DNA of 64,000 nt from Pseudomonas sp. B21-040 (GCF_024748695.1 NZ_CP087176.1:4333501-4397500); one strand, 5' to 3'. Positions 42,577 to 54,804 are shown, counted from the stretch's first letter. The notes: generated by a model not told the origin, from the sequence alone. Made by a program: numbers and translations.

Positions 42577-43051
42577 AGCACCAATAACTGACTGATTAGT
42601 CTTATTAGACCAAAGATGTAGTGCTTGAAAAAAAGCACTACAAAACGTTTGACGATCGAAAAAAGCAAAGGCATGATGGCCTCGCTCCCGCTAATCAGAG
42701 GCCCTGGCAAGGGCCTTCGAGGCGATGCTCGCACCTACCCCGCGAGCCGCTTCGTGTCTGTACCGCCCACAAGGTGTGTTTGACGAGGTTGCCGACTGGA
42801 ACGAAGTTGTCCCGAGGGACGGAAGCGTAATTAGGTAACCCGGCTACTCACTGTAGTTCGCACCAAGGCCCACGATGCCCGAATGCGCTCGCCAGCTCGC
42901 CCTTACCTGCTCACTTCCCCTCGAGCCCATCGTTCATCCCGTCGCCACCCCCGCCAAATCCGACTTGACCGCCAAAGCTTCTGGTCAGCGCGCAGCATGA
43001 ATTTTCCACAGCAGCACAACTTTCCGTAAAGACGCGACGAGGTTTATCTCC
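42577..43051. other. Long aceA upstream region
   Basis: These 475 bases contain a perfect hairpin GTAGTGCTT-N6-AAGCACTAC (42618-42641), probably the end of the upstream gene although it lacks a T-run. A second one is AGGCCCT-GGCA-AGGGCCT (42699-42716). A 69-codon frame at 42621-42830 has no ribosome binding site and is not called. The aceA ribosome binding site is ACGAGG near 43037. Confidence 0.5.
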
Positions 43052-44377
43052 ATGGCACTGACACGCGAACAGCAAATTGCAGCCCTCGAAAAAGACTGGG
43101 CTGAAAACCCACGCTGGAAAGGCGTGACACGCGCTTACTCCGCTGCTGACGTCGTCCGCCTGCGTGGCTCGGTTCAACCTGAGCACACCTTTGCAAAACT
43201 GGGCGCCGAGAAGCTCTGGAACCTGGTTACCCAGGGTGCCAAGCCGTCCTTCCGCCCTGAGAAAGATTTCGTTAACTGCATGGGCGCCCTGACCGGCGGC
43301 CAGGCTGTACAACAAGTTAAAGCCGGTATCCAGGCGATCTACCTGTCGGGCTGGCAGGTTGCGGCGGACAACAACTCCGCTGAATCGATGTACCCGGATC
43401 AGTCGCTGTACCCGGTGGATTCGGTTCCAACCGTGGTCAAGCGCATCAACAACTCGTTCCGTCGTGCTGACCAGATCCAGTGGAAAGCCGGCAAAGGCCC
43501 GGGCGACGAAGGCTACATCGACTACTTCGCTCCGATCGTAGCTGACGCCGAAGCCGGTTTCGGCGGCGTACTGAACGCTTACGAGCTGATGAAGAGCATG
43601 ATCGAAGCAGGCGCCGCCGGCGTTCACTTCGAAGACCAACTGGCTTCGGTGAAAAAATGCGGCCACATGGGCGGCAAGGTACTGGTTCCTACCCAGGAAG
43701 CCGTACAGAAGCTGACCGCTGCTCGCCTGGCCGCTGACGTTGCCGGTACTCCGACCATCATTCTGGCCCGTACCGACGCTAACGCAGCTGACCTGCTGAC
43801 TTCCGATTGCGACCCGTACGACCAGCCGTTCGTCACTGGCGAACGTACCCAGGAAGGCTTCTACAAAGTGCGCGCCGGTCTGGACCAGGCCATCGCTCGC
43901 GGCCTGGCTTACGCTCCGTACGCCGACCTGATCTGGTGCGAAACCGCCAAGCCAGACCTGGACGAGGCTCGTCGCTTCGCTGAAGCGATCAAAAAGGAAT
44001 ACCCGGACCAACTGCTGTCGTACAACTGCTCGCCTTCCTTCAACTGGAAGAAAAACCTGGACGACGCGACCATCGCCAAGTTCCAGCGCGAACTGTCCGC
44101 CATGGGTTACAAGCACCAGTTCATCACCCTGGCCGGCATTCACAACATGTGGCACAGCATGTTCAACCTGGCGCACGACTACGCCCGCAACGACATGACT
44201 GCCTACGTGAAGCTGCAAGAGCAAGAGTTCGCTGACGCTGCCAAGGGTTACACCTTCGTGGCTCACCAGCAGGAAGTGGGCACCGGCTACTTCGACGACA
44301 TGACCACCGTGATTCAGGGCGGCTCGTCTTCGGTAACCGCACTGACCGGTTCGACTGAAGAAGAACAGTTCCACTGA
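43052..44377 (+). CDS. aceA: Isocitrate lyase
   Basis: The 441-residue product has the signature [13 protein letters not shown] with catalytic Cys203, preceded by [12 protein letters not shown], and [14 protein letters not shown] later. It splits isocitrate into glyoxylate and succinate, the first step of the glyoxylate shunt, in competition with the two isocitrate dehydrogenases encoded 8-11 kb upstream. It stands alone with a long leader and an own terminator. Confidence 0.97.
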   Translation: MALTREQQIAALEKDWAENPRWKGVTRAYSAADVVRLRGSVQPEHTFAKLGAEKLWNLVTQGAKPSFRPEKDFVNCMGALTGGQAVQQVKAGIQAIYLSGWQVAADNNSAESMYPDQSLYPVDSVPTVVKRINNSFRRADQIQWKAGKGPGDEGYIDYFAPIVADAEAGFGGVLNAYELMKSMIEAGAAGVHFEDQLASVKKCGHMGGKVLVPTQEAVQKLTAARLAADVAGTPTIILARTDANAADLLTSDCDPYDQPFVTGERTQEGFYKVRAGLDQAIARGLAYAPYADLIWCETAKPDLDEARRFAEAIKKEYPDQLLSYNCSPSFNWKKNLDDATIAKFQRELSAMGYKHQFITLAGIHNMWHSMFNLAHDYARNDMTAYVKLQEQEFADAAKGYTFVAHQQEVGTGYFDDMTTVIQGGSSSVTALTGSTEEEQFH

Positions 44378-44444
44378 TCTGCTTCACCTGAACAAGTGGC
44401 CGCTGCGGACCGAGTAAAAAGCTAACCGCAACGCTGCACATCTG

Positions 44445-44473
44445 ACGCCCCGACTGGTTCGGGGCGTTTTTTT
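44445..44473 (+). terminator. aceA terminator
   Basis: ACGCCCCGA ... TTCGGGGCGT followed by seven T residues. About 70 bases after the stop. Confidence 0.9.
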
Positions 44474-44500
44474 GCCTGTGATTTGTAGGCCATCACAACC

Positions 44501-44636
44501 CTGTAGCAGCTGCCGAAGGCTGCGTTCGAGGACGAAGTCCTCGCGAAACCATCCACCGTGTTGTGCCTGTTTCACCGTGCACTCGGGTTTTACGACTGCT
44601 GCGCAGTCGAACGCAGCCTTCGGCAGCTGCTACAGG
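44501..44636. repeat. REP-type inverted pair (second GTAGCAGCTGCCGA copy)
   Basis: CTGTAGCAGCTGCCGAAGGC (44501-44520) plus TGCGTTCGA faces TCGAACGCAGCC to GGCAGCTGCTACAG at 44608-44636. The flanking unit inside, GACTGCTGCGCAGTC, is shared with the copy at 36000-36144. Confidence 0.85.
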
Positions 44637-44797
44637 GATCGTGCACGCCGGATTTTGTGCGGAAAATCATTGATCCTGAGCATTTTCCCGATTAGGAAAA
44701 CAGGGTAAAACAACCCCGCTCGCTACTTGCAGTAACGCGCATATAAGGCAACTTCCTGATCGCCTACTCGCTAAACTGTTTAAAAATCACTGCAAAC

Positions 44798-44816
44798 AAT
44801 ATTGATTATCATTTAG
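44798..44816. promoter_or_regulatory. Possible Fur box upstream of nuo
   Basis: AATATTGATTATCATTTAG matches 13 of 19 positions of the classic Fur consensus. It lies about 250 bases before nuoA. The nuo products need many iron-sulfur clusters, so iron control would make sense, but a 13/19 match in AT-rich DNA can be chance. Confidence 0.3.
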
Positions 44817-44912
44817 CCGCAGCTATGTTCGTTACGCGCTGCGCAAAACATAATTAATGAAATCCCGGCTAATGCCCGAAGCGCATGGGCTGCGGGGCTT
44901 TGGAGGTGCGCT

Positions 44913-44930
44913 ATGTCCTTATTCCTATAA
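44913..44930 (+). other. Five-codon reading frame with a strong ribosome binding site in the nuo leader
   Basis: GGAGG (44902-44906) lies six bases before ATG-TCC-TTA-TTC-CTA-TAA (MSLFL). It is too short to be sure of. If translated it would be a leader peptide 136 bases before nuoA. The rest of the gap 44637-45066 shows only AT-rich promoter-like sequence. Confidence 0.3.
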
Positions 44931-45066
44931 ATAATTTCGCTATAGGAATTTTACTTGCTGGGTGTTTAGCCATAAAATCAGCGGGATTGATTGCTGCGAC
45001 ATATCGTCACTGCGTTGTTACTTTTTTAAGCTCAGAGACCTTTGCTCTCTGTTAAGGATTACCAGC

Positions 45067-45480
45067 ATGCCCGAAGCGACAGGACTCATGGCCCACAACT
45101 GGGGCTTTGCCATTTTCCTTCTGGGCGTCGTCGGCCTTTGCGCCTTCATGCTCGGCGTTTCCAGCCTCCTCGGGTCAAAAGCCTGGGGCCGCAGCAAAAA
45201 CGAACCGTTCGAATCCGGCATGCTGCCTACAGGTGGCGCCCGTCTGCGGCTCTCAGCCAAATTCTATCTGGTCGCGATGCTCTTCGTGATCTTCGATATC
45301 GAAGCCCTCTTTCTCTTTGCATGGTCTGTGTCCGTCCGCGAAAGCGGCTGGACCGGATTCGTCGAAGCTCTCGTTTTCATAGCAATTCTGTTGGCAGGCC
45401 TTGTCTACCTATTCCGAGTGGGCGCCCTTGACTGGGCTCCGGAAGCTCGTCGTAAGCGACAAGCGAAGCTGAAACAATGA
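45067..45480 (+). CDS. nuoA: NADH-quinone oxidoreductase subunit A
   Basis: The 137-residue product has three membrane spans and the conserved [43 protein letters not shown]. NuoA is part of the membrane arm next to the quinone site. AAGGA lies eight bases before the ATG at 45067. It is the first of thirteen nuo genes. Confidence 0.97.
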   Translation: MPEATGLMAHNWGFAIFLLGVVGLCAFMLGVSSLLGSKAWGRSKNEPFESGMLPTGGARLRLSAKFYLVAMLFVIFDIEALFLFAWSVSVRESGWTGFVEALVFIAILLAGLVYLFRVGALDWAPEARRKRQAKLKQ

Positions 45481-45490
45481 GGCTTTGGCA

Positions 45491-46165
45491 ATGCAATACA
45501 ATCTCACCAGGATCGACCCCGATGCTCCTAACGAGCAGTATCCGATTGGCGAACGGGAAACCGTTTCCGATCCGTTAGAAGATCAAGTCCACAAAAACAT
45601 TTTCATGGGCAAGCTCGAAGACGTGCTTAACGGCACGATCAACTGGGGGCGCAAGAACTCCCTGTGGCCGTATAACTTCGGTCTTTCGTGCTGCTACGTG
45701 GAAATGACCACCGCCTTCACGGCGCCCCACGACATCGCGCGCTTTGGCGCCGAGGTTATCCGGGCATCGCCGCGTCAGGCGGATTTCATGGTTATCGCCG
45801 GTACCTGCTTCATCAAGATGGCGCCGATCATTCAGCGTCTCTACGAGCAAATGCTCGAACCTAAATGGGTTATCTCCATGGGTTCGTGCGCCAACTCCGG
45901 TGGCATGTACGACATCTACTCCGTCGTTCAAGGGGTGGACAAGTTCCTGCCCGTGGACGTCTACGTGCCTGGCTGCCCGCCCCGCCCTGAAGCTTTTCTG
46001 CAAGGTTTGATGCTCTTGCAAGAGTCGATTGGACAGGAGCGTCGTCCGCTTTCCTGGGTCGTTGGTGATCAAGGCGTGTATCGCGCCGAGATGCCTTCCG
46101 AAAAGGAAAAGCGCCGCGAACAGCGAATCGCAGTCACCAACCTGCGCAGCCCCGACGAAGTCTGA
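45491..46165 (+). CDS. nuoB: NADH-quinone oxidoreductase subunit B
   Basis: The 224-residue product carries the ligands of the terminal cluster N2: the double cysteine in GLSCCYVEM, then [20 protein letters not shown] and [10 protein letters not shown]. It passes electrons to quinone. It starts 10 bases after nuoA. Confidence 0.98.
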   Translation: MQYNLTRIDPDAPNEQYPIGERETVSDPLEDQVHKNIFMGKLEDVLNGTINWGRKNSLWPYNFGLSCCYVEMTTAFTAPHDIARFGAEVIRASPRQADFMVIAGTCFIKMAPIIQRLYEQMLEPKWVISMGSCANSGGMYDIYSVVQGVDKFLPVDVYVPGCPPRPEAFLQGLMLLQESIGQERRPLSWVVGDQGVYRAEMPSEKEKRREQRIAVTNLRSPDEV

Positions 46166-46238
46166 TCCAGATCTGCTTCTTTCTATAGAACGAGAACCTG
46201 GCTTCATTCTTTACGTTGACCGAAAGCGATAAATAACC

Positions 46239-48023
46239 ATGACTACAGGCAGTGCTCTGTACATCCCGCCTTACAAGGCAGACGACCAGGATGTGGTCGT
46301 CGAACTGAACAACCATTTTGGCCCGGAGGCGTTCACCGCCCAACCTACCCGCACCGGCATGCCGGTGCTTTGGGTTGCGCGTGCCAAACTCGTCGAAGTC
46401 CTGACATTCCTGCGTAACCTGCCCAAGCCGTACGTCATGCTCTATGACCTGCACGGCGTGGACGAGCGTCTGCGCACCAAGCGTCAAGGGCTGCCAAGTG
46501 GCGCCGACTTCACTGTGTTCTACCACTTGATGTCGATCGAACGTAATAGTGACGTAATGATCAAGGTCGCCTTGTCCGAGGGCGACCTCAACGTGCCGAC
46601 CGTGACCGGTCTGTGGCCGAACGCCAACTGGTACGAGCGTGAAGTGTGGGACATGTACGGCATCAACTTTGCCGGTCACCCGCACCTGACCCGCATCATG
46701 ATGCCGCCGACCTGGGAAGGTCACCCGCTGCGCAAGGACTTCCCGGCCCGTGCCACCGAGTTCGACCCGTTCACCCTGAACCTGGCCAAGCAACAGCTTG
46801 AGGAAGAAGCCGCGCGCTTCAAGCCTGAAGACTGGGGCATGAAGCGTTCCGGTGCGAACGAGGACTACATGTTCCTCAACCTCGGTCCCAACCACCCTTC
46901 CGCGCACGGTGCGTTCCGCATCATCCTGCAGCTGGACGGTGAAGAGATCGTCGACTGCGTGCCGGACGTCGGTTACCACCACCGTGGTGCCGAGAAAATG
47001 GCCGAGCGTCAGTCCTGGCATAGTTTCATCCCGTACACCGACCGTATCGACTACCTCGGCGGCGTGATGAACAACCTGCCGTACGTGCTCTCGGTCGAGA
47101 AGCTGGCCGGCATCAAGGTGCCCGAGAAGGTCGACGTCATCCGCATCATGATGGCCGAGTTCTTCCGTATCACCAGCCACCTGCTGTTCCTGGGGACTTA
47201 CATCCAGGACGTCGGCGCCATGACCCCGGTGTTCTTCACGTTCACCGACCGTCAGAAGGCGTACACGGTGATCGAAGCCATTACCGGTTTCCGTCTGCAC
47301 CCGGCCTGGTACCGCATTGGTGGCGTCGCTCACGACCTGCCGCGCGGCTGGGAAAAACTGGTGAAAGACTTCGTCGAGTGGATGCCAAAGCGACTGGACG
47401 AATACCAGAAAGCCGCCCTGGACAACAGCATCCTGCGTGGCCGGACCATCGGCGTCGCCGCCTACAACACCAAGGAAGCCCTGGAATGGGGCGTCACCGG
47501 TGCCGGCCTGCGTTCGACCGGTTGCGACTTCGACCTGCGTAAAGCTCGTCCATACTCCGGTTACGAAAACTTCGAATTCGAAGTGCCGCTGGCGGCCAAC
47601 GGCGATGCCTACGACCGCTGCATTGTGCGCGTCGAAGAAATGCGCCAGAGCATCAAGATCATCGAGCAGTGCATGCGCAACATGCCGGAAGGCCCGTACA
47701 AGGCGGATCACCCGCTGACCACGCCGCCGCCGAAAGAGCGCACGCTGCAACACATCGAGACCCTGATCACGCACTTCCTGCAAGTTTCGTGGGGCCCGGT
47801 CATGCCGGCCAACGAATCCTTCCAGATGATCGAAGCGACCAAGGGCATCAACAGTTATTACCTGACGAGCGATGGCGGCACCATGAGCTACCGCACCCGG
47901 ATTCGTACCCCAAGCTTCCCGCACCTGCAGCAGATCCCTTCGGTGATCAAAGGCAGCATGGTCGCGGACTTGATTGCGTACCTGGGTAGTATCGATTTCG
48001 TTATGGCCGACGTGGACCGCTAA
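46239..48023 (+). CDS. nuoC: NADH-quinone oxidoreductase subunit C/D (fused)
   Basis: The 594-residue product fuses the 30-kDa (NuoC, residues about 1-185, with [24 protein letters not shown]) and the 49-kDa subunit (NuoD, from about 205, with [21 protein letters not shown]). The fusion is the rule in Pseudomonas and enterobacteria. NuoD forms the quinone-binding site with NuoB. It lies 73 bases after nuoB. Confidence 0.97.
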   Translation: MTTGSALYIPPYKADDQDVVVELNNHFGPEAFTAQPTRTGMPVLWVARAKLVEVLTFLRNLPKPYVMLYDLHGVDERLRTKRQGLPSGADFTVFYHLMSIERNSDVMIKVALSEGDLNVPTVTGLWPNANWYEREVWDMYGINFAGHPHLTRIMMPPTWEGHPLRKDFPARATEFDPFTLNLAKQQLEEEAARFKPEDWGMKRSGANEDYMFLNLGPNHPSAHGAFRIILQLDGEEIVDCVPDVGYHHRGAEKMAERQSWHSFIPYTDRIDYLGGVMNNLPYVLSVEKLAGIKVPEKVDVIRIMMAEFFRITSHLLFLGTYIQDVGAMTPVFFTFTDRQKAYTVIEAITGFRLHPAWYRIGGVAHDLPRGWEKLVKDFVEWMPKRLDEYQKAALDNSILRGRTIGVAAYNTKEALEWGVTGAGLRSTGCDFDLRKARPYSGYENFEFEVPLAANGDAYDRCIVRVEEMRQSIKIIEQCMRNMPEGPYKADHPLTTPPPKERTLQHIETLITHFLQVSWGPVMPANESFQMIEATKGINSYYLTSDGGTMSYRTRIRTPSFPHLQQIPSVIKGSMVADLIAYLGSIDFVMADVDR

Positions 48024-48025
48024 GC

Positions 48026-48523
48026 ATGAACAGCACGCTTATCCAGACAGACCGTTTCACCTTGAGTGAAACCGAGCGCTCGGCCATCGAGCACGAGCTG
48101 CATCACTACGAAGACCCGCGCGCGGCGTCGATCGAAGCCCTGAAGATCGTCCAGAAGGAACGTGGCTGGGTGCCGGACGGCGCCTTGTACGCCATCGGCG
48201 AGATCCTCGGCATTCCGGCCAGCGACGTTGAAGGCGTGGCTACGTTCTATAGCCAGATCTTCCGTCAGCCAGTGGGCCGTCACATCATTCGCGTCTGCGA
48301 CAGCATGGTCTGCTACATCGGCGGCCACGAGTCCGTGGTCAGCGAAATCCAGAGCAAGCTGGGCATCGGCCTGGGTCAGACCACCGCCGACGGTCGTTTC
48401 ACCCTGCTGCCGGTCTGCTGCCTCGGCAACTGCGACAAGGCGCCGGCGTTGATGATCGACGACGACACTTTCGGTGATGTGCAGCCTGCCGGCGTTGCCA
48501 AATTGCTCGAGGGCTACGTATGA
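48026..48523 (+). CDS. nuoE: NADH-quinone oxidoreductase subunit E
   Basis: The 165-residue thioredoxin-like subunit holds the [2Fe-2S] cluster N1a through [10 protein letters not shown] and [10 protein letters not shown]. It sits beside NuoF in the NADH module. It starts two bases after nuoCD and overlaps nuoF by four (ATGA). Confidence 0.97.
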   Translation: MNSTLIQTDRFTLSETERSAIEHELHHYEDPRAASIEALKIVQKERGWVPDGALYAIGEILGIPASDVEGVATFYSQIFRQPVGRHIIRVCDSMVCYIGGHESVVSEIQSKLGIGLGQTTADGRFTLLPVCCLGNCDKAPALMIDDDTFGDVQPAGVAKLLEGYV

Positions 48524-49875
48524 CCCTGACTTCCTTCGGTCCTGCCAACCGCATCAAGCGTTCGGCCGAGACTCACCCGTTGACCTGGCGTCTGCGTGAC
48601 GACGGCGAAGCCGTGTGGCTCGACGAGTACCAGGCCAAGAACGGTTACGCCGCAGCGCGCAAGGCCTTCGCCGACATGGCTCAGGACGATATCGTCCAGA
48701 CCGTGAAAGACTCCGGCCTCAAAGGTCGCGGCGGTGCAGGCTTCCCCACTGGCGTGAAGTGGGGCCTGATGCCCAAAGACGAATCCATCAACATCCGTTA
48801 CCTGCTGTGCAACGCGGATGAAATGGAACCGAACACCTGGAAAGACCGCATGCTGATGGAGCAACTGCCCCATCTGCTGATCGAAGGCATGCTGATCAGT
48901 GCTCGCGCGCTGAAAACCTACCGTGGCTACATCTTCCTGCGTGGCGAGTACACCACCGCCGCCAAGCACCTGAACCGTGCCGTGGAAGAAGCCAAGGCAG
49001 CAGGCCTTTTGGGCAAGAACATCCTGGGCAGCGGCTTCGATTTCGAGCTGTTCGTCCACACCGGTGCCGGGCGTTACATCTGCGGTGAAGAAACCGCACT
49101 GATCAACTCCCTCGAAGGCCGCCGCGCCAACCCACGCTCCAAGCCGCCCTTCCCTGCCGCCGTTGGCGTGTGGGGCAAGCCGACGTGCGTGAACAACGTC
49201 GAGACCCTGTGCAACGTGCCGGCGATCATTGCCGACGGCGTGGACTGGTACAAATCGTTGGCCCGCGAAGGCAGTGAAGACATGGGCACCAAGCTCATGG
49301 GCTTCTCCGGCAAGGTCAAGAACCCGGGCCTGTGGGAATTGCCGTTCGGCGTCACCGGTCGCGAGTTGTTCGAAGACTACGCCGGCGGCATGCGCGACGG
49401 TTACAAGCTCAAGGCCTGGCAGCCAGGCGGCGCCGGTACCGGTTTCCTGTTGCCGGAACACCTGGACGCACAAATGTACGCCGGCGGCATCGCCAAGGTG
49501 GGCACCCGTATGGGTACTGGCCTGGCCATGGCGGTCGACGACAGCGTCAATATGGTTTCCCTGCTGCGCAACATGGAAGAGTTCTTCTCCCGCGAATCCT
49601 GCGGCTTCTGCACCCCCTGCCGTGATGGTTTGCCGTGGAGCGTCAAGCTCCTGCGTGCGATCGAGAACGGTGAAGGGCAAGCCGGCGACATCGAGACTCT
49701 GCTGGGTCTGGTCGGTTTCCTCGGCCCAGGCAAGACCTTCTGTGCTCACGCACCGGGCGCCGTGGAGCCGTTGGGCAGCGCAATCAAATACTTCCGCCAT
49801 GAGTTCGAAGCCGGCATCGCGCCTGTCAGCGCCGTCGTCCCGCCTCTGGCAAGGCCGATCGTAGTCGGCGCTTAA
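48520..49875 (+). CDS. nuoF: NADH-quinone oxidoreductase subunit F
   Basis: The 451-residue subunit binds NADH and FMN ([34 protein letters not shown]) and cluster N3 ([12 protein letters not shown], about residue 360, with a fourth Cys in [13 protein letters not shown]). It is the electron entry point. After it the operon opens to a 137-base gap with a hairpin before nuoG. Confidence 0.98.
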   Translation: MTLTSFGPANRIKRSAETHPLTWRLRDDGEAVWLDEYQAKNGYAAARKAFADMAQDDIVQTVKDSGLKGRGGAGFPTGVKWGLMPKDESINIRYLLCNADEMEPNTWKDRMLMEQLPHLLIEGMLISARALKTYRGYIFLRGEYTTAAKHLNRAVEEAKAAGLLGKNILGSGFDFELFVHTGAGRYICGEETALINSLEGRRANPRSKPPFPAAVGVWGKPTCVNNVETLCNVPAIIADGVDWYKSLAREGSEDMGTKLMGFSGKVKNPGLWELPFGVTGRELFEDYAGGMRDGYKLKAWQPGGAGTGFLLPEHLDAQMYAGGIAKVGTRMGTGLAMAVDDSVNMVSLLRNMEEFFSRESCGFCTPCRDGLPWSVKLLRAIENGEGQAGDIETLLGLVGFLGPGKTFCAHAPGAVEPLGSAIKYFRHEFEAGIAPVSAVVPPLARPIVVGA

Positions 49876-49884
49876 CGCTTAAAA

Positions 49885-49912
49885 AAGGCGAACGGTCCGT
49901 GCCGTTCGCCTT
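49885..49912. other. 11-bp perfect hairpin between nuoF and nuoG
   Basis: AAGGCGAACGG (49885-49895) pairs with CCGTTCGCCTT (49902-49912) around a six-base loop. On the plus strand no T-run follows (CTCGTG), so it is not a standard terminator for nuo. A-residues before it make it terminator-like only on the minus strand. Processing or mRNA protection is possible. Confidence 0.7.
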
Positions 49913-50012
49913 CTCGTGTGATGACGCCTTGAACGGCTGTGTTGATTCACGCGAATAACAAGATTCCATTAGCCACGCCCGCTGACACCGGGCCAACGAA
50001 GAACTTTGAACC

Positions 50013-52727
50013 ATGGCCACTATCCACGTAGACGGCAAAGAGCTCGAAGTCGATGGGGCAGACAACCTGTTACAGGCATGTCTGTCGCTAGGCCTCGATA
50101 TCCCGTATTTCTGCTGGCACCCAGCCCTAGGCAGCGTTGGCGCTTGCCGCCAGTGCGCGGTCAAGCAGTACACCGACGAAAACGACACCCGCGGTCGTAT
50201 CGTCATGTCCTGCATGACCCCTGCAACCGATGGCACCTGGATCTCCATCGAAGATGAAGAATCCAAAGCCTTCCGCGCCAGTGTTGTTGAATGGCTGATG
50301 ACCAACCACCCGCACGACTGCCCTGTGTGCGAAGAAGGCGGTCACTGCCACCTGCAAGACATGACGGTAATGACCGGCCACAACGAGCGCCGTTACCGCT
50401 TCACCAAGCGTACTCACCAGAACCAGCAACTGGGCCCGTTCATTTCCCACGAAATGAACCGCTGCATCGCTTGCTACCGCTGCGTACGCTTCTATAAGGA
50501 TTACGCCGGCGGCACCGACTTGGGTGTATTCGGCGCCCACGACAACGTGTACTTCGGTCGCGTTGAAGACGGCACCCTGGAAAGCGAGTTCTCCGGCAAC
50601 CTCACCGAGGTCTGCCCGACCGGTGTGTTCACCGACAAGACTCACTCCGAGCGCTACAACCGCAAGTGGGACATGCAGTTCTCGCCGAGCATCTGCCATG
50701 GCTGCTCCAGCGGTTGCAACATCTCCCCGGGCGAGCGTTACGGCGAACTGCGTCGTATCGAAAACCGTTTCAACGGTTCGGTAAACCAGTACTTCCTGTG
50801 CGACCGTGGCCGTTTTGGCTATGGCTACGTCAACCGCGAAGACCGCCCGCGTCAGCCACTGCTGGCCAACGGCGCCAAGCTGAGCCTCGACGAAGCGCTG
50901 GACAAAGCCGCTGACCTGCTGCGCGGTCGCAACATCGTCGGTATCGGTTCGCCACGTGCCAGCCTCGAAAGCAACTACGCGTTGCGCGAACTGGTCGGCG
51001 CCGAGCACTTCTACTCCGGTATCGAAGCGGCCGAGCTGGAGCGCATTCGTCTGGTCATGCAGGTGTTGAAAGACAGCCCGCTGCCGATCCCGAACATGCG
51101 CGACATCGAAGACCACGACGCCGTGTTCGTCCTCGGTGAAGACCTGACCCAGACCGCAGCCCGCATGGCCCTGTCCCTGCGTCAATCGGTCAAAGGCAAA
51201 GCCGAAGACATGGCCGACGCCATGCGCGTTCAGCCTTGGCTCGACGCCGCCGTGAAGAACATCGGTCAGCACGCGATGAACCCGCTGTTCATCGCCAGCC
51301 TGGCTGAAACCAAGCTCGACGACATCGCCGAAGAGTGCGTTCACGCCGCTCCCGACGACCTGGCCCGCATCGGTTTCGCCGTGGCTCACGCCCTCGACGC
51401 CAGCGCTCCGGCCGTTGAAGGCCTGGACGCTGAAGCCCTCGAACTGGCCAAGCGCATTGCCGACGCCCTGCTCGCCGCCAAGCGACCATTGATCATCGCC
51501 GGCACCTCGTTGGGTTCCAAAGCGCTGATCGAAGCCGCCGCGAACATCGCCAAGGCTCTGAAGCTGCGCGAGAAGAACGGTTCCATCAGCCTGATCGTGC
51601 CAGAGGCCAACAGCCTCGGCCTGGCCATGCTCGGTGGCGAATCGGTCGACGCTGCGCTGCAAGCCGTGATCGACGGTAAAGCCGACGCCATCGTCGTGCT
51701 GGAAAACGATCTGTACACCCGAACCGACAAAGCTAAAGTCGATGCTGCCCTGACCGCCGCCAAAGTGCTGATCGTCGCCGACCACCAGAAGACTGCCACC
51801 AGCGATCGCGCGCACCTGGTTCTGCCAGCCGCCAGCTTCGCTGAAGGCGACGGTACTCTGGTCAGCCAGGAAGGCCGCGCCCAGCGCTTCTTCCAGGTGT
51901 TTGATCCGAAGTACATGGACGCGAGCATCCTGGTTCACGAAGGCTGGCGCTGGCTGCATGCCCTGCGCGCAACCCTGTTGAACCAGCCGATCGACTGGAC
52001 CCAACTGGACCACGTCACCGCCGCCGTTGCTTCCAGCACTTCGATTCTGAACCCCATCGTCGATGCCGCACCGTCCGCCTCGTTCCGCATCAAAGGCATG
52101 AAGCTGGCCCGCGAACCGCTGCGTTACTCCGGTCGTACCGCCATGCGCGCCGACATCAACGTGCACGAACCGCGTACTCCGCAAGACAACGACACCGCGT
52201 TCAACTTCTCGATGGAAGGTTACTCGGGCTCGGTCGAACCACGTCAGCAAGTGCCATTCGCCTGGTCTCCGGGCTGGAACTCGCCGCAAGCCTGGAACAA
52301 GTTCCAGGACGAAGTCGGTGGTCACATCCGCGCTGGCGACCCGGGCACCCGCCTGATCGAAAGCACCGGTGACTCGCTGAACTGGTTCGCCAGTGTTCCG
52401 CGCGCGTTCAACCCGGCTCCGGGCACCTGGCAGGTTGTGCCGTTCTTCCACCTGTTCGGCAGCGAAGAGACCTCTTCGAAAGCCGCGCCGGTTCAGGAAC
52501 GCATTCCAGCCGCCTACGTCGCTTTGGCCAAGTCCGAAGCCGACCGCCTGGGTGTCAACGACGGCGCCATGCTCAGCTTGAACGTCGCTGGCCAGACCTT
52601 GCGTCTGCCGCTGCGCATCAACGAAGAACTGGGTGCCGGTCTGGTTGCATTGCCTGCGGGCATCGCCGGCATTCCGCCAGCGATCTTTGGCAAATCCGTT
52701 GATGGTCTGCAGGAGGCAGCGCAATGA
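50013..52727 (+). CDS. nuoG: NADH-quinone oxidoreductase subunit G
   Basis: The 904-residue subunit has an N-terminal [2Fe-2S] ferredoxin domain ([22 protein letters not shown]), the His/Cys ligands of N5 ([16 protein letters not shown]), two [4Fe-4S] groups ([13 protein letters not shown]) and a fourth ([17 protein letters not shown]). The long remainder is a molybdopterin-oxidoreductase-like domain without cofactor. It bridges NADH module and Q module. It overlaps nuoH by four bases. Confidence 0.97.
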   Translation: MATIHVDGKELEVDGADNLLQACLSLGLDIPYFCWHPALGSVGACRQCAVKQYTDENDTRGRIVMSCMTPATDGTWISIEDEESKAFRASVVEWLMTNHPHDCPVCEEGGHCHLQDMTVMTGHNERRYRFTKRTHQNQQLGPFISHEMNRCIACYRCVRFYKDYAGGTDLGVFGAHDNVYFGRVEDGTLESEFSGNLTEVCPTGVFTDKTHSERYNRKWDMQFSPSICHGCSSGCNISPGERYGELRRIENRFNGSVNQYFLCDRGRFGYGYVNREDRPRQPLLANGAKLSLDEALDKAADLLRGRNIVGIGSPRASLESNYALRELVGAEHFYSGIEAAELERIRLVMQVLKDSPLPIPNMRDIEDHDAVFVLGEDLTQTAARMALSLRQSVKGKAEDMADAMRVQPWLDAAVKNIGQHAMNPLFIASLAETKLDDIAEECVHAAPDDLARIGFAVAHALDASAPAVEGLDAEALELAKRIADALLAAKRPLIIAGTSLGSKALIEAAANIAKALKLREKNGSISLIVPEANSLGLAMLGGESVDAALQAVIDGKADAIVVLENDLYTRTDKAKVDAALTAAKVLIVADHQKTATSDRAHLVLPAASFAEGDGTLVSQEGRAQRFFQVFDPKYMDASILVHEGWRWLHALRATLLNQPIDWTQLDHVTAAVASSTSILNPIVDAAPSASFRIKGMKLAREPLRYSGRTAMRADINVHEPRTPQDNDTAFNFSMEGYSGSVEPRQQVPFAWSPGWNSPQAWNKFQDEVGGHIRAGDPGTRLIESTGDSLNWFASVPRAFNPAPGTWQVVPFFHLFGSEETSSKAAPVQERIPAAYVALAKSEADRLGVNDGAMLSLNVAGQTLRLPLRINEELGAGLVALPAGIAGIPPAIFGKSVDGLQEAAQ

Positions 52728-53731
52728 CTTGGTTCACTCCTGAAGTGATCGCCGTGATCATCTCGGTCATCCAGGCCATCGTGATTCTGCTCGCCGTGGT
52801 GGTGTGCGGCGCGCTGCTGAGCTGGGTCGAGCGTCGTTTGCTCGCCCTCTGGCAGGACCGTTACGGTCCGAACCGCGTCGGCCCGTTCGGCGCGTTCCAG
52901 ATCGCGGCCGACATGATCAAGATGTTCTTCAAGGAGGACTGGACCCCGCCGTTCGCCGACAAGATGATCTTCACCCTGGCACCGGTCGTGGCCATGAGCG
53001 CCCTGCTGATTGCCTTCGCGATCATCCCGATCACCCCGACCTGGGGCGTGGCGGATCTGAACATCGGTATCCTGTTCTTCTTCGCCATGGCCGGTCTGTC
53101 GGTCTACGCGGTGTTGTTCGCCGGTTGGTCGAGTAACAACAAGTTCGCCCTGCTGGGCAGCTTGCGGGCCTCGGCGCAAACTGTGTCGTACGAAGTGTTC
53201 ATGGGCCTGTCGCTGATGGGCATCGTGATCCAGGTCGGCTCGTTCAACATGCGCGACATCGTTGATTACCAGGCTCAGAACCTGTGGTTCATCATTCCGC
53301 AGATCTTCGGTTTCCTGACCTTCTTCATCGCTGGCGTGGCCGTGACTCACCGTCACCCGTTCGACCAGCCGGAAGCGGAACAAGAACTGGCCGACGGTTA
53401 CCACATTGAATACGCCGGCATGAAATGGGGCATGTTCTTCGTCGGTGAGTACATCGGCATCGTGCTGATCTCGGCGCTGCTGGTGACCTTGTTCTTCGGT
53501 GGCTGGCACGGCCCGTTCGGCATCCTGCCGCAGATCCCGTTCATCTGGTTTGCACTGAAAACCGCGTTCTTCATCATGATCTTCATCCTGCTGCGCGCCT
53601 CGATTCCGCGCCCACGGTATGACCAAGTGATGGACTTCAGCTGGAAGTTCTGCCTGCCGCTGACCCTCGTCAACATGCTGGTGACCGCTGCGATCGTGTT
53701 GCTCAACACGCCCGCCGTCGCGGCTCAGTGA
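52724..53731 (+). CDS. nuoH: NADH-quinone oxidoreductase subunit H
   Basis: The 335-residue membrane subunit, eight or nine spans, has [23 protein letters not shown] and [20 protein letters not shown], both family signatures. It forms the entry of the quinone chamber and couples it to the proton channels. It is translated from an ATGA overlap with nuoG. Confidence 0.97.
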   Translation: MTWFTPEVIAVIISVIQAIVILLAVVVCGALLSWVERRLLALWQDRYGPNRVGPFGAFQIAADMIKMFFKEDWTPPFADKMIFTLAPVVAMSALLIAFAIIPITPTWGVADLNIGILFFFAMAGLSVYAVLFAGWSSNNKFALLGSLRASAQTVSYEVFMGLSLMGIVIQVGSFNMRDIVDYQAQNLWFIIPQIFGFLTFFIAGVAVTHRHPFDQPEAEQELADGYHIEYAGMKWGMFFVGEYIGIVLISALLVTLFFGGWHGPFGILPQIPFIWFALKTAFFIMIFILLRASIPRPRYDQVMDFSWKFCLPLTLVNMLVTAAIVLLNTPAVAAQ

Positions 53732-53743
53732 GGATAGAGAATC

Positions 53744-54289
53744 ATGAAGTACATATTTGACATCGTGCATGGCTTCTTCACCCAGCTTCGCAGCCTGGTG
53801 ATGATTTTCGGCCACGCCTTCCGCAAGCGCGACACGCTGCAGTACCCGGAAGAAGCCGTGTACCTGCCGCCGCGCTACCGTGGTCGTATCGTCCTGACCC
53901 GCGACCCTGATGGCGAGGAGCGTTGTGTAGCCTGCAACCTGTGCGCCGTGGCATGCCCGGTGGGTTGCATCTCGCTGCAGAAAGCTGAAACCGAAGACGG
54001 TCGCTGGTACCCGGACTTCTTCCGCATCAACTTCTCGCGCTGCATTTTCTGCGGCCTCTGCGAGGAAGCCTGCCCGACCACCGCGATCCAGCTGACACCG
54101 GATTTCGAGATGGCCGAGTTCAAACGTCAGGACCTGGTTTACGAGAAAGAAGATCTGCTGATCTCCGGCCCCGGCAAAAACCCTGATTACAACTTCTATC
54201 GTGTTGCAGGTATGGCGATTGCCGGGAAGCCGAAAGGCTCCGCGCAGAATGAAGCCCAGCCGATCAACGTGAAGAGCTTGCTGCCTTAA
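53744..54289 (+). CDS. nuoI: NADH-quinone oxidoreductase subunit I
   Basis: The 181-residue subunit has two [4Fe-4S] binding motifs: [16 protein letters not shown] and [16 protein letters not shown], for clusters N6a and N6b. The N-terminus is amphipathic and membrane-associated. It starts 12 bases after nuoH. Confidence 0.98.
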   Translation: MKYIFDIVHGFFTQLRSLVMIFGHAFRKRDTLQYPEEAVYLPPRYRGRIVLTRDPDGEERCVACNLCAVACPVGCISLQKAETEDGRWYPDFFRINFSRCIFCGLCEEACPTTAIQLTPDFEMAEFKRQDLVYEKEDLLISGPGKNPDYNFYRVAGMAIAGKPKGSAQNEAQPINVKSLLP

Positions 54290-54298
54290 GGAAGAAAG

Positions 54299-54802
54299 AT
54301 GGAATTCGCTTTCTATTTCGCATCGGGTATCGCTGTGGTGTCCACGCTTCGCGTGATCACCAACACCAACCCTGTGCACGCCCTGCTCTACCTGATCATT
54401 TCGCTGATCGCCGTGGCCATGACGTTCTTCGCCCTCGGCGCACCGTTTGCCGGTGTACTGGAAGTGATCGCCTACGCTGGCGCCATCATGGTGCTGTTCG
54501 TGTTCGTGGTGATGATGCTGAACCTGGGCCCGGCTTCGGTTCAGCAAGAGCGCGTCTGGCTCAAGCCCGGTATCTGGCTTGGCCCGGTTGCTCTCGGCGC
54601 CCTGCTGCTGGTTGAACTGCTGTACGTGCTGTTCAGCCATTCCAGCGGCCAGGCCGTCGGCCACACTACCGTAGACGCCAAGGCCGTGGGCATCAGCCTG
54701 TTCGGTCCTTATCTGCTGGTGGTCGAACTCGCCTCGATGTTGCTGCTCGCCGCAGCTGTCACGGCGTTCCACTTGGGCCGCAACGAAGCCAAGGAGCAAT
54801 GA
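54299..54802 (+). CDS. nuoJ: NADH-quinone oxidoreductase subunit J
   Basis: The 167-residue subunit has five membrane spans, with [21 protein letters not shown] as conserved pi-bulge helix. Its start at 54299 lies nine bases after nuoI, with GGAAG before it. Confidence 0.96.
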   Translation: MEFAFYFASGIAVVSTLRVITNTNPVHALLYLIISLIAVAMTFFALGAPFAGVLEVIAYAGAIMVLFVFVVMMLNLGPASVQQERVWLKPGIWLGPVALGALLLVELLYVLFSHSSGQAVGHTTVDAKAVGISLFGPYLLVVELASMLLLAAAVTAFHLGRNEAKEQ

Positions 54803-54804
54803 CG

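Noticed and set aside
42621..42830. 69-codon frame upstream of aceA
   Set aside because: It overlaps two hairpins, has no ribosome binding site and no recognisable sequence.
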